Part shown: positions 24,943 to 34,081 of the stretch, piece after piece | How positions within the stretch are numbered: the stretch's first letter is position 1 | How the letters are laid out: each line of letters starts with the position of its first letter | Assembly: GCA_938022935.1 (NCBI GenBank) | Contig: CALIHL010000047.1 | Coordinates: 1 to 34,105 of the forward strand | Source of the DNA: an uncultured Saprospiraceae bacterium | GTDB taxonomy: Bacteria > Bacteroidota > Bacteroidia > Chitinophagales > Saprospiraceae | Direction of reading: 5' to 3' | Length of the DNA stretch: 34,105 bases | Position numbers and translations under genes: made by a program | Notes under the pieces: model-generated | Databases searched by the model: none | What the model was told of the DNA's origin: nothing | The model's input: only the letters and a program-made list of their open reading frames with translations

Positions 24943-25453
24943 TTTTTTTAAGTTGGCTTTGCAAAAAGAATCTTGCTCTGGTCAGTAAAGACCTTGAAGA
25001 GCTTTCTGCTATTTCTAATTCCTGTGCTATTTCCTTATGGCTGTAACCTTCTATAGCTGCCATATTAAATACTAATCGCTGTCTATCCGGAAGCCCTAAT
25101 AGCATCTTATACATCTCATCTTCAAATGCTTGAGTCGAGACACTCTTATGTTGACTCGACCCTTCAGATGAAAGCTGGTGCCATCTTTTAGATTTCTTCA
25201 AGTATCTGATAGACTCAGTCGCTGTTATTTGGCGCATCCATCCCATACTGGCAGCATCATTAACATAAGTGAACTTTATTATGTTTTTAAAGATTCTGAT
25301 ATATGCTTCTTGTAGTATATCGTCCGCTACAGACTCGTCAACCGCATATCGCAAAGCAACCCCCTTCAAGAAGTCGCAAGACAACTCAAAGAGCATTCTT
25401 TGAGCCAGCTTGTCGCCTTTTTTTGATTGTTCTATGCTTTGTTGTAATGTCAT
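24920..25453 (-). CDS. ECF-type RNA polymerase sigma factor
   Basis: This 177-residue sigma-70 family protein has region 2 (about 12-85) with DESVADDILQEAYIRIFKNI (the -10 recognition helix region; the segment is quoted at 20 residues) and region 4 (about 118-172) with LPDRQRLVFNMAAIEGYSHKEI and helix-turn-helix ESSSRSLLTRARFFL. Length and domains fit ECF sigma factors. It is co-transcribed with the anti-sigma-like protein that overlaps its 3' end. The target regulon is not visible; the hairpin terminator at 25461-25510 separates it from the upstream lipoprotein gene. Confidence 0.93.
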   Translation of the reverse strand: MTLQQSIEQSKKGDKLAQRMLFELSCDFLKGVALRYAVDESVADDILQEAYIRIFKNIIKFTYVNDAASMGWMRQITATESIRYLKKSKRWHQLSSEGSSQHKSVSTQAFEDEMYKMLLGLPDRQRLVFNMAAIEGYSHKEIAQELEIAESSSRSLLTRARFFLQSQLKKNDSYEKV

Positions 25454-25460
25454 ATTCTAA

Positions 25461-25510
25461 TTAAAACACCAAGATGCCTGAGTCTCACGACCAGGCCTCT
25501 TGGGTTTAAA
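25461..25510 (-). terminator. Intrinsic terminator after the 621-aa lipoprotein gene
   Basis: CCAAGATGCCTG (25469-25480) and CAGGCCTCTTGG (25492-25503) pair at 11 of 12 positions around an 11-nt loop. In the minus direction the stem is followed by TGTTTTAATT. It lies between the stop of the lipoprotein gene and the start of the sigma gene. An A/T-rich flank on the other side could also serve in the plus direction. Confidence 0.7.
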
Positions 25511-25542
25511 ATTCAATTAATGGGAATCACTAATTTTTCATC

Positions 25543-27408
25543 TTAATCTATAGTTACACTAAAGGATCCTTCCAATAATATTCCTTCTTCAACTTCTCCA
25601 CTTTGCCAATTCAAGCATGTCGTGGTGGTTGTACTTATCGTACCACTTATTTTAGAACCAGAATCTAAGCCAATTTCAGTTAAGGTAATGTCACTGGATT
25701 CATACCCATTAAAATCCTGACCCGTTGGCCCACAGAAATAAAACCCTTCTGAAAATGAAACAAGTAATACATCTTTTATCTCAAGAGTAGAAGCATCAAC
25801 AGTAAATGAAACGATGGCTCCCTTTTCACCAGTCGAGTCTACAACAGTGTCTATATTGCCTTCAGAGTATTTAATTAAAACACCAAAGGATCCAGAACCA
25901 ACAGAATCTGCTCCATCTAAGATTTCGTATTCCACAGGTGTAAAAACACTGGGTTCTCTCCCATCTACTGTAAAGCTTATGAAGTTGGTAATCTCCTCAC
26001 ATAACTTCAACTCTCCTAAATCAATAGATTTATCTTGACTTGATATAGTTATCTCTTTAGACAAAGAATTTTCTAAGTCAATAAGAACCATCTTAGCAGA
26101 TGCCTCACTACAAAAATCAATTGTAAAGTCAAACGATCCATCATCGCCAATAGGGTATTTGAAAACTTGACCTCCTTGCTTAATTGACAACACACCATCA
26201 GTTACAGGATCACTATCACAAGTCAGCGCAAACCCTTTCACATTGACCATATTCTCACTAACTACCACTTTTATAGTTTCTAATTCCTCATCATTTTGAA
26301 ATGGCCCGTATGTCTCTCTATAAAGCTCTCCACCGCATCTATCCAGTACTTTCAACTTAAACTTCTCTCCCTTAGGGAAATTATAAAAGCTAAATGCTCC
26401 GTCATCACATAACCATCCACCTTTACGTCCGATCTCCTCACTGCACACATATACTTGCAAGTAAGAACCGACAGCATCAGCGCCTCCTTCTGTTTGTATA
26501 AGCACCTTTCCTTTGATCTCGATTGGGTCTGTCATGAAGTCAACATTCCAACTACTGAAGTGACTCACTACGCCAACGTAGAAGTCTCCTTCTTTTTGGG
26601 CAGTTCCCTCTTGGATCCATGTGCCTATCTCTTCGTTATAACTCCATAACGGTATAGTAGACTCAGCCTTAGACTCCAAAGAAGAAGGAATAGGAAACTT
26701 CAATTCTGCAGTTTCCCCAGGGCCGATATTTAGTTCGTTGCCTGAAGCATCTAACAACTCAACTTGTAGCATACCCATAGAAGACAAAGAGCGATAGTTA
26801 CCATCTTCATCAAGTCCACTTAGATCGCCTATCATCCTTTGGGCTAGATCATCTGCGCTCGGATCGATCCAAGACATGGCAACATTGACATTTCCAGTAT
26901 AGCTAGCGCCTTGACTGTTAACGACACCTCCTTTGGGAAGCGTAATAGCAGCATTGTTATTCATGGTCAACTGACCGCCTGCGGCTGCATCTACCGAACC
27001 GATGATATTTCGATCCAGCATCTTGACCTCAGTATAGTTGTATCTATTAGGGATTAGAGAAAATTTGCGAAAAGCTTCAAACTTCCCTATATGCTTCACT
27101 GATATAAAAGCTGCTTTACCTTTGTTGGTGACATCTTCTATCAAGAAGTTACCATACTCATCAGTTTCTACTTCTATGGATGTATTTCCTGACAAGTATG
27201 ACACTGCAGCACCCATGATCGGGCTATCGCTTTCGTCTATGATTCTACCTGATAAAGTGGCAGAAACTAACTCTTGCGCTTCAGGAAGCTGAAAGATCTG
27301 AGGTTGGTTCTCAACAACACCATCATCAGCACATGATGATAATAGCAGAACAACCAAAAGACTCCCTAAGAGCAAGAATTGCTTCGATGTGATATTTAAG
27401 AGTTTCAT
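25543..27408 (-). CDS. Large surface lipoprotein with carboxypeptidase-regulatory-like domain
   Basis: A 621-residue protein with a lipoprotein signal ending LLLSS-C (Cys26). An N-terminal carboxypeptidase-D regulatory-like beta-sandwich (about 48-115) contains SGRIIDESDSPIMGAAV and TDEYGNFLIEDV. The remaining residues are strand-rich, acidic and repetitive in style, with several segments resembling Ig-like or regulatory domains (for example VNVKGFALTCDSDPVTDGVLSI), and no catalytic motif. It is probably an outer-membrane or cell-surface adhesin-like or structural protein. It precedes the ECF sigma gene on the same strand but is separated from it by a terminator. The function is unknown. Confidence 0.75.
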   Translation of the reverse strand: MKLLNITSKQFLLLGSLLVVLLLSSCADDGVVENQPQIFQLPEAQELVSATLSGRIIDESDSPIMGAAVSYLSGNTSIEVETDEYGNFLIEDVTNKGKAAFISVKHIGKFEAFRKFSLIPNRYNYTEVKMLDRNIIGSVDAAAGGQLTMNNNAAITLPKGGVVNSQGASYTGNVNVAMSWIDPSADDLAQRMIGDLSGLDEDGNYRSLSSMGMLQVELLDASGNELNIGPGETAELKFPIPSSLESKAESTIPLWSYNEEIGTWIQEGTAQKEGDFYVGVVSHFSSWNVDFMTDPIEIKGKVLIQTEGGADAVGSYLQVYVCSEEIGRKGGWLCDDGAFSFYNFPKGEKFKLKVLDRCGGELYRETYGPFQNDEELETIKVVVSENMVNVKGFALTCDSDPVTDGVLSIKQGGQVFKYPIGDDGSFDFTIDFCSEASAKMVLIDLENSLSKEITISSQDKSIDLGELKLCEEITNFISFTVDGREPSVFTPVEYEILDGADSVGSGSFGVLIKYSEGNIDTVVDSTGEKGAIVSFTVDASTLEIKDVLLVSFSEGFYFCGPTGQDFNGYESSDITLTEIGLDSGSKISGTISTTTTTCLNWQSGEVEEGILLEGSFSVTID

Positions 27409-27624
27409 ATCCTTTTTTTACTACTAAAAACCTTCTAATGATAAAACGCTGCGAGATGTCCAGATTATTTTCAATTGGGCAAGTATTATCGCTACTTATC
27501 TAACATTTGACGCTTTGATCATCATAATACTTTAATGATAACTCAGCCGAAGCCTACAAAGCGATCCAACCGAAGACAACTATCCCGAATAAATCGTTTT
27601 TTTGCACCTGATTAACAACAAGCA

Positions 27625-29592
27625 TTGGAAGTACATCGAGGATTAGATCAATTACCGTCATTTAACAATGCTGTGCTGACTATAGGCTCCTTTGATGGTG
27701 TACATCATGGCCATAGGACGATCATTTCTAGATTAATAGAAACAGCGGGCAAAGTCAATGGTGAAAGCATCATCCTGACTTTCGATCCACATCCACGACA
27801 AGTAGTCTCCCCTAATGACAAGGAGATGAGACTACTCAATGTCCTCGAAGAAAAGATAGCCTTGCTGAGTGAGACGGGCTTAGATCACTTGATAGTCATG
27901 CCATTCACGATAGAGTTCTCACAGATTAATCCGTATAAGTACATAGAGGACATCCTCATCGACAAGATCAAAGTCAAGCATTTGATCATAGGTTATGACC
28001 ATAGATTTGGCCAGAATCGATCTGGGAATATTGATCTGCTCAACACCTATGCTAACAAAGGAGCTTTTTCGGTAGAAGAGATCTCGCGACAGGATGTAGA
28101 TGACTTGGCTGTAAGCTCTACTAAGGTCCGTAATTGTATCGCACAAGGAGACATGCCTCGTGCCAACAAGCTGCTGACCAAGACATACCGCCTCAACGGT
28201 ACCATCGCCAAAGGAAGCCAGATCGCTGGTAAGTTGGGCTACCCTACCGCCAACTGTGAGATCCCTGAAAAGATAAAGCTGATACCTGCACCAGGCACAT
28301 ATGCTGCAACAGCCGTCTGTGATGGCGTTTCGTATGAAGGCATGTTGTACATTGGCAAGAGTCCGACATTGCAGGGACTGTCCACAGACATCATCGAGAT
28401 GAACCTTTTTGGTGAGGTGACCGAAGACCTGTACGACAAGAAGATTACAATCTATCCCGAGCAGCAATTTAGAGGGGACAAGAAGTTCGATTCCGTAGAC
28501 GAGCTGATGTTTAACATCGGAGCCGATAAGAATGCCGTCCTCCATTACTTTGAAAAGAAGAAGAGCAAGTCGACCATCACAACAGCTATTCTAAATTATA
28601 ATGGCCAAGAGCATCTAAAAAACTATCTATCTTCTCATGAGCCCTCTGTAGATCATGACGTTGTCGTCTTCGATAACGCATCAACAGACGAGTCTGTCGT
28701 TTATACAAAAGAGCACTTCACTTCCGTAAATATTGTAAGCCTATCAGAAAACACTGGCTATGCAGGAGGTTATAATAATGCAATACAAACTATAGGCAGC
28801 AAATACGTCGCCCTAGTCAACTCAGATGTAAGGGTGACTGCATCATGGCTTGATCCAATTATAAATCTAATGGAAAGCGATGATCAGATCGCTGCAGTAC
28901 AACCCAAGATATTATCAGTTGATCGTCCTGAAGAATTTGAATATGCAGGTGCGGCAGGAGGATTTATAGACAGATTAGGATATCCTCTTTGTAGAGGAAG
29001 GATACTAGATACAGTCGAGAAGGACAGTGGACAATACGATCAAGCGAGCGAGATTTTTTGGGCCAGTGGAGCAGCAATCGTTATGCGCACTGATCTTTAT
29101 AAGTATGCAGGAGGTTTAGACGCCGACTTCTTTGCTCATATGGAAGAGATCGATCTTTGCTGGAGATTAAAAAGTGCTGGTTATAAAATAATGTGCCAAC
29201 CCATGTCTATTGTATATCACCTTGGCGGTGGGACATTAACTTATGATAGTCCTAAAAAGGTATACCTCAATCTGCGCAACAATTACTGGATGATTAGAAA
29301 GAACATGTCCTTAGGGAGTTTGTTTTTTAAGATTCCAAGCCGTATGAAGATTGATATAGCTTATGCTCTTTTATTTCTTTTGAAAGGGAAAGTATCACAC
29401 TTCGGCTCAGCGTTAAAAGGCATCTTACATGGTCTTGGTTCGATAGGCTCTATATCCAAAAAGAAAAAATCGCATCAGTATTTTCTAAATAGACATAGCA
29501 TCGGACCAAAGAACACCAAAGGAAAGATTAGCGGCATCTTACCCTTTTCTTACTTCTTATTGGGCAAGAAAAAATTCAGCGACTACTCATGA
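27625..29592 (+). CDS. ribF: Fusion: riboflavin kinase/FAD synthetase (RibF) with C-terminal GT2 glycosyltransferase
   Basis: A 655-residue protein. Residues 1-312 are a complete RibF. The FAD-synthetase nucleotidyltransferase has GSFDGVHHGH at 21-30, and the riboflavin-kinase domain has GKLGYPTAN at 202-210. From about 317 to 600 a family-2 glycosyltransferase follows in frame with no intervening start: TTAILNYNG, DNASTDES (350-357), NTGYAGGYNNA, NSD at 399-401 and the HMEEIDLCWR acceptor-site helix, then a basic C-terminal tail. RibF normally ends near 310, so this is a gene fusion. The start is TTG at 27625; no ATG is nearby. The RluA gene overlaps the 3' end by 4 bp. Confidence 0.9.
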   Translation: MEVHRGLDQLPSFNNAVLTIGSFDGVHHGHRTIISRLIETAGKVNGESIILTFDPHPRQVVSPNDKEMRLLNVLEEKIALLSETGLDHLIVMPFTIEFSQINPYKYIEDILIDKIKVKHLIIGYDHRFGQNRSGNIDLLNTYANKGAFSVEEISRQDVDDLAVSSTKVRNCIAQGDMPRANKLLTKTYRLNGTIAKGSQIAGKLGYPTANCEIPEKIKLIPAPGTYAATAVCDGVSYEGMLYIGKSPTLQGLSTDIIEMNLFGEVTEDLYDKKITIYPEQQFRGDKKFDSVDELMFNIGADKNAVLHYFEKKKSKSTITTAILNYNGQEHLKNYLSSHEPSVDHDVVVFDNASTDESVVYTKEHFTSVNIVSLSENTGYAGGYNNAIQTIGSKYVALVNSDVRVTASWLDPIINLMESDDQIAAVQPKILSVDRPEEFEYAGAAGGFIDRLGYPLCRGRILDTVEKDSGQYDQASEIFWASGAAIVMRTDLYKYAGGLDADFFAHMEEIDLCWRLKSAGYKIMCQPMSIVYHLGGGTLTYDSPKKVYLNLRNNYWMIRKNMSLGSLFFKIPSRMKIDIAYALLFLLKGKVSHFGSALKGILHGLGSIGSISKKKKSHQYFLNRHSIGPKNTKGKISGILPFSYFLLGKKKFSDYS

Positions 29593-30305
29593 GAAAACCA
29601 TATGCAGTCATATACGAAGATGACCAGATCGTAGTTGTTGATAAGAAAGCCCACACCCTTTCTGTACCAGATCGATTTGACGCTTCAAAGCCTAATCTTA
29701 GAGACCTACTCTCATCAAGATATGGTCAAATATATGTGGTACACAGATTGGATATGGAGACATCAGGCATTATGGTCTTCGCCAAGGATGATGTAAGTCA
29801 CGCTCATCTGTCTGAGCAATTTGAAAATAGAAAAGTTATAAAAACCTACCTCGCACTATGTCAACATCCAGCTGAGCGGAGCGGCACGATCCACACCCAC
29901 ATTGCTGAAAGCAAGTCTAAGAAAGGCATGTACATCGCTGCACTTAAAGGGAAAGAAGCGCTTACAGATTATAAAGTGGTTAAGTCATTGGATCGCTATG
30001 CTTTAGTTTCTCTGCGCATACATACAGGACGCACGCATCAGATCAGGGTCCATATGAAGCACATCGGTGCTCCATTGATTACAGATAGCAAGTATGGCCT
30101 TAGCCCAAACTTTTTCCTATCTCAGATTAAAAAATTAAAGTTTAATCGTAACAAAGAAGAGCGACCACTGATGTCGAGAAGCTCCCTCCACTCGCATCAG
30201 TTGACCATCACTCATCCCAAGACTGGAGTTGAGTCTACTTGGGAAGCACCACTACATAAAGACATGAAAGCCGTCGTCTTTCAATTAGAAAAATTGAAGC
30301 GATAG
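29589..30305 (+). CDS. RluA-family RNA pseudouridine synthase
   Basis: A 238-residue enzyme with the RluA signature HRLDMETSG (52-60) carrying catalytic Asp55, preceded by VIYEDDQIVVVDKKAHTLS, the standard N-terminal strand pair. The TGRTHQIRVHMKHIG motif near residue 145 confirms the family. It isomerises uridine in rRNA or tRNA; the precise site is not predictable. It lacks the N-terminal S4 domain found in RluC/RluD. It overlaps the RibF-GT2 stop by 4 bp (ATGA), so the two are translationally coupled, a neighbourhood with no obvious shared pathway. Confidence 0.93.
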   Translation: MRKPYAVIYEDDQIVVVDKKAHTLSVPDRFDASKPNLRDLLSSRYGQIYVVHRLDMETSGIMVFAKDDVSHAHLSEQFENRKVIKTYLALCQHPAERSGTIHTHIAESKSKKGMYIAALKGKEALTDYKVVKSLDRYALVSLRIHTGRTHQIRVHMKHIGAPLITDSKYGLSPNFFLSQIKKLKFNRNKEERPLMSRSSLHSHQLTITHPKTGVESTWEAPLHKDMKAVVFQLEKLKR

Positions 30306-30339
30306 ACTCTAGTTCGCTCTTAGAAAGTGTAGGTCTCAT

Positions 30340-31356
30340 CTACTTATTCAACCAATCAATAGCTGCTTTGACTTGAAGGTCCTCCTGAAGACTTGCTTTG
30401 TGATCAAACGGAATCGATATATCCACGTCAACATGTCGCTCATAAATCTTACCGTTGCGATCAGAATATATATCACCTGAAATGACCAATATCAATTCGT
30501 CACTAATTTGATCAAAACCATTGCCCGTTGTATAACCGCCACTATACTCACCGATAAAAGTGGTATTAGGTCTACCCTTAAATGATATTGCAACCACTTC
30601 TCCTGAGCTTAGTGTATATCTACTGAGCATGACAGCAACTTTCTCTGAAGAATCAATCTCAGGTTGATTAGTCATCTCACAAGCGATCCGCCCCCAGTTA
30701 TTAAACTGACCATTTTCGATTTTATTAATTCTTCTTTCTTCACCATCCGCATCAACAGAACCACCTATATGACCTTCGCCTATCAATGGTGCCAATCCGG
30801 ATAGCATCGGCTCCATATTGCCACCTCCATTATATCTTAGATCTAAGATCCACTTATCTACGCCTTCTTTTTTCAGATTTATCAATCCCAGTCTGATTTG
30901 ATCCGATTGTTCCTTCACTTCTCCTTGACCTATACTTACTACTCTCAAGTAGCCAACTTTGTTTTCTAATAACTGATAGGAAAATCTTGCAGACAGGTCG
31001 TTAATTACAGAATGATGAAAGTCTCTATCAATTGGTCTTGGATCAGGATTTCTCGGCTCGCCGGTATACCAAACAACTGTAGAATAATCTACAGCAGACA
31101 TGACGCGAGCATGTTTATCACCTAAGCTATTGATCAGGTATTGTAATCCCTATTTTAGTTCTTCGATGGATTCTTTGCCTTCAGTTAGTTCTTTAAACTT
31201 CTGATTGACCTCTGCCCAGTTTATATCTTTCGTATATAGAGACGTCTCCTTTGCTTTAAGAACAAATGGATGATAGTCCATTTGCCGTTTGGGCGCTTGA
31301 GCTTTACAAGCAGATAGAAGTAAGAGTATGATTAATATAGATGATGCAGGTTTCAT
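30340..31356 (-). pseudogene. S41 family peptidase interrupted by one in-frame amber codon
   Basis: The frame from 31356 starts with a lipoprotein signal (LLLLSA-C, Cys17) and runs 68 codons to a TAG at 31150-31152. Reading straight on in the same frame gives GLQYLINSLGDKHARV and then, from 31101, the rest of the protease: LDLRYNGGG (S41 core), TLSSGE (catalytic Ser region) and FIGEYSGGYTTGN. Without the stop the product would be 338 residues, an ordinary length for this family of periplasmic/tail-specific-protease-like lipoproteins. There is no frameshift. It is either a recent pseudogene by point mutation, a readthrough gene or a sequencing error. It follows the methyltransferase gene by 38 bp. 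Confidence 0.85.
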
Positions 31357-31394
31357 AGAAGCTATAGTTCTTGGAAGTGTGATTATAAAAGTAG

Positions 31395-32231
31395 CTAATT
31401 GACCTTAAACCAAAACGACCCGCCATGCTTTTCTACATCTTTCATTGAGCCCTGCTCCCATAGTGGAGTGATCAACGATGAGAGTTCTTCATCCTCACTG
31501 ATATAGTAGTTAGGCAGTAAGATCTCATATTTGTCAGGATTAGAAAGTAAAGCTATCGCAAGACCATACTGCTCTGAGTAGAATCGATCACACATGAACT
31601 GCGGATAATCATACGGCAGGTATATATCATGGATATGGACGATCACTCCTTTTTCTAATCTCGGCAATACTTCTAAGAAGAACACTGTGCTATCAGAATT
31701 AGGTAGTATCCGATGTGAGTTATCAATGAACAAGACATCTCCTGATTTTAATCTATTAAATACTGACAAATCAATTTCTTCAAGACCTGATCGCATGATC
31801 TCATCTGATATGTTATCGATATCTGCCCTCGGATGAGGATCTATAGAGATAATCTTTGTAGCTATTGATTGATCCTGTTTGGCTTGAAAGACGATCTTCG
31901 TGGAGGTGCCACTGCCCACCTCTATATACTGCGATGGTTTAAAGTAATCAATCATGCCATAGAGACTCACTATATCTAAACCTGGTAGAAAGCCATTGTC
32001 CCAAGAGAAGTTGTAAGCCTGAAGATTTTGCTCAACAGACAAGATCTGCTCTTTGAGAGTCACTATGTGATTGAGGTATTTGGCGTAAGCCGGTCGATTC
32101 TTATCGATAATCTCACGGAGACCCTGATGTAGCGGCTTTCCGTGACCATAACGTGGCTTCTGATCTACTTTATAGTCCAGAAAGATGGTCTGAAACCTTG
32201 GACTAAGAAATCTGTATATCCGCTTCAACAT
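31395..32231 (-). CDS. Class I SAM-dependent methyltransferase (Methyltransf_24-like)
   Basis: A 278-residue protein. The SAM-binding motif I is YIEVGSGTSTKIV (near residue 93), motif II is IISIDPHPRADI, and a later GDVLFIDNSHRI / VIVHIHDIYLPYDYP pair is typical of the cephalosporin-hydroxylase/Methyltransf_24 group. An N-terminal helical extension (1-80) precedes it. Related enzymes often modify sugars or surface glycans, but the substrate here is unknown. It is the likely promoter-proximal gene of a two-gene unit with the broken S41 protease and is divergent from sppA across about 100 bp. Confidence 0.85.
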   Translation of the reverse strand: MLKRIYRFLSPRFQTIFLDYKVDQKPRYGHGKPLHQGLREIIDKNRPAYAKYLNHIVTLKEQILSVEQNLQAYNFSWDNGFLPGLDIVSLYGMIDYFKPSQYIEVGSGTSTKIVFQAKQDQSIATKIISIDPHPRADIDNISDEIMRSGLEEIDLSVFNRLKSGDVLFIDNSHRILPNSDSTVFFLEVLPRLEKGVIVHIHDIYLPYDYPQFMCDRFYSEQYGLAIALLSNPDKYEILLPNYYISEDEELSSLITPLWEQGSMKDVEKHGGSFWFKVN

Positions 32232-32315
32232 AATAATTGATCTAAGCCGTGGGCTTCTTTGTCAGACACACTGACTAATTAATCATAATATTAATAAAAC
32301 AATGAGACCTTGTTC

Positions 32316-32323
32316 TACATTTG
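32316..32323 (+). promoter_or_regulatory. -7 box at the sppA start
   Basis: TACATTTG matches TAnnTTTG and ends 6 bp before the ATG at 32330, predicting a leaderless or nearly leaderless transcript. No clear -33 TTG was found. Confidence 0.35.
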
Positions 32324-32329
32324 TGGGAT

Positions 32330-34081
32330 ATGAAGCAGTTTCTAAAATATACATTGGCTACTATTGTAGGCGTACTGATTGTGGTGGGCATCTTGTTTTT
32401 CTTTTTTGCGGGCCTGATGGCCTCGGGAGCACCGGACACATCGATCAAGTCTAATAGCGTATTGCACCTCAAATTTGACAACGTCATACCTGAGTTAACC
32501 GATAACATCCCATCTGGACAATTTGGCGCAAGCCCATCATCAGCAGTTGGTCTTAATGACATAACAAGGCTCCTTGAGACTGCTGCAGAAGATAGTAAGA
32601 TCGAGGGCATCCTACTTCAGTCAGAAGCAGTTCCTGCCAATCCAACAACTGCTTACAGCATCGCAAGAAGTATAGATCAGTTTAAGGCATCGGGCAAGTT
32701 CGTGATCGGTTATGGCAACTACTTCTCACAGTCGGGGTACATCATCGCAAGCGCTGCAGATACACTTCATCTCAACCCCAATGGAGTCGTCGATCTACGT
32801 GGATATGGCATGGCCATCCCATACTATGAGGACTTTAGCCAGAAGACTGGGATTGACTTTGATGTGTATCACGCAGGCAGGTACAAGAGTGCGATAGAGC
32901 CCTATTATCGAGGTAAAGCTTCTGCCGATAACAAATACCAAACCCATGCTTATCTCCAAGATTACCATGATGCCTTGGCCGATCATGCAGCTACACAGCG
33001 CCATCTTGACGCAGAAGATGTAGATCAAGTTATCACGGAGGGGCTATCCAACAACGCAGATGATGCGATCAACTTTGGATTAGTAGATCAACTCTCTTAC
33101 TTTGATGATATAAAAGATCAGATCGAAGAGCAACTTGGGGATTCAGATGTTAACTATGTCTCACTTGAAGAGTATCACTTTGATCGTCCTAAACCATCCG
33201 TAACTAACGACAATAAGATCGCTGTCATCTATGCAGAAGGAACAGTAGAAAGCGGTGGTGAAGCTCGAGGAGGCATCACCATGGACGTATATGATGAAGT
33301 GTTTGACAGGTTAGAGGATAATGACAAGGTCAAGTCTATCGTACTCAGGGTCAATAGTCCAGGCGGCAGTAGCTTTACTTCTGATCGCTTTTGGAAGCGC
33401 GTCAAGGATCTTAAGGCTCAAGGCAAATATGTGGTCGCATCATTTGGCGATTATGCTGCATCAGGAGGATACTATGTGGCGGCTGCAGCTGATAAGATCG
33501 TAACCGAGCCGACGACATTAACGGGCTCTATAGGCGTCTTTTCGATGATACCAGACCTAAAGGAGATGTCTGAAGAAGAGCTGGGCATCTACTGGGATAC
33601 AATAAGTACTGGGAAAAGAACTTTCCTTTATTCTTCTTTCGTATCAAGGAGTGCATCAGAAAACGCTCTACTTAAAGCAGAGACAGAACGTATCTACCGA
33701 CAGTTTAAAGGCATCGTCGCAGAAGGAAGGGACATGACCGTAGATGCTGTGCATGAAGTGGCCCAAGGCAGAGTCTGGAGTGGCATAGATGCTCTTGAGA
33801 CAGGTCTTGTTGATACATTGGGTAGCTTGCAAGATGCGATTGCGATCGCTGCAAAAGCTGCGTCTTATGACGATTATAAAGTCTTAGAATATCCTATCAT
33901 AGAGAAAACATTTATTGAGAAGTTCATCGAAGGTTTTGCTAATAACGTATCAATGGAAACACCTCATCAATATGCAATCGACAACCCATTGGTAGAGCAA
34001 CTCATGGAGCAGATCCAACTGATAGATGCAGCGTGCAAGACACCGCAAGCAAGATTGCCATTAGGGATGCTAGCTTATTAA
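32330..34081 (+). CDS. sppA: Signal peptide peptidase SppA, 67-kDa type
   Basis: From the ATG at 32330 this is a 583-residue membrane-anchored serine protease. It begins MKQFLKYTLATIVGVLIVVG with one N-terminal TM helix. Two tandem SppA/ClpP-like domains follow. The first supplies the catalytic Lys in AGRYKSAIEPY (Lys189 counted from an upstream TTG) and the second the nucleophile in YAASGGYYVAAAAD (Ser381), matching the Lys/Ser dyad split of Escherichia coli SppA. SIGVFSMIPDLKE and GRVWSG are further family marks. It digests cleaved signal peptides in the inner membrane. The alternative start TTG at 32321 would add three residues and overlaps the -7 box, so it is not favoured. Confidence 0.95.
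   Translation: MKQFLKYTLATIVGVLIVVGILFFFFAGLMASGAPDTSIKSNSVLHLKFDNVIPELTDNIPSGQFGASPSSAVGLNDITRLLETAAEDSKIEGILLQSEAVPANPTTAYSIARSIDQFKASGKFVIGYGNYFSQSGYIIASAADTLHLNPNGVVDLRGYGMAIPYYEDFSQKTGIDFDVYHAGRYKSAIEPYYRGKASADNKYQTHAYLQDYHDALADHAATQRHLDAEDVDQVITEGLSNNADDAINFGLVDQLSYFDDIKDQIEEQLGDSDVNYVSLEEYHFDRPKPSVTNDNKIAVIYAEGTVESGGEARGGITMDVYDEVFDRLEDNDKVKSIVLRVNSPGGSSFTSDRFWKRVKDLKAQGKYVVASFGDYAASGGYYVAAAADKIVTEPTTLTGSIGVFSMIPDLKEMSEEELGIYWDTISTGKRTFLYSSFVSRSASENALLKAETERIYRQFKGIVAEGRDMTVDAVHEVAQGRVWSGIDALETGLVDTLGSLQDAIAIAAKAASYDDYKVLEYPIIEKTFIEKFIEGFANNVSMETPHQYAIDNPLVEQLMEQIQLIDAACKTPQARLPLGMLAY

Noticed and set aside
27919-28545. 208-aa minus-strand ORF
   Set aside because: It is entirely antisense to the RibF part of the fusion, which has complete catalytic motifs; no family features are seen in the antisense frame.
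31102-31149. Frameshift as the cause of the split S41 protease
   Set aside because: The 48-bp interval is exactly 16 codons and continues the same frame with family-like residues, so the break is one nonsense codon, not an indel.
32275-32610. 111-aa minus-strand ORF at the sppA start
   Set aside because: It is antisense to the SppA membrane anchor and first domain, with no motif and no promoter of its own.
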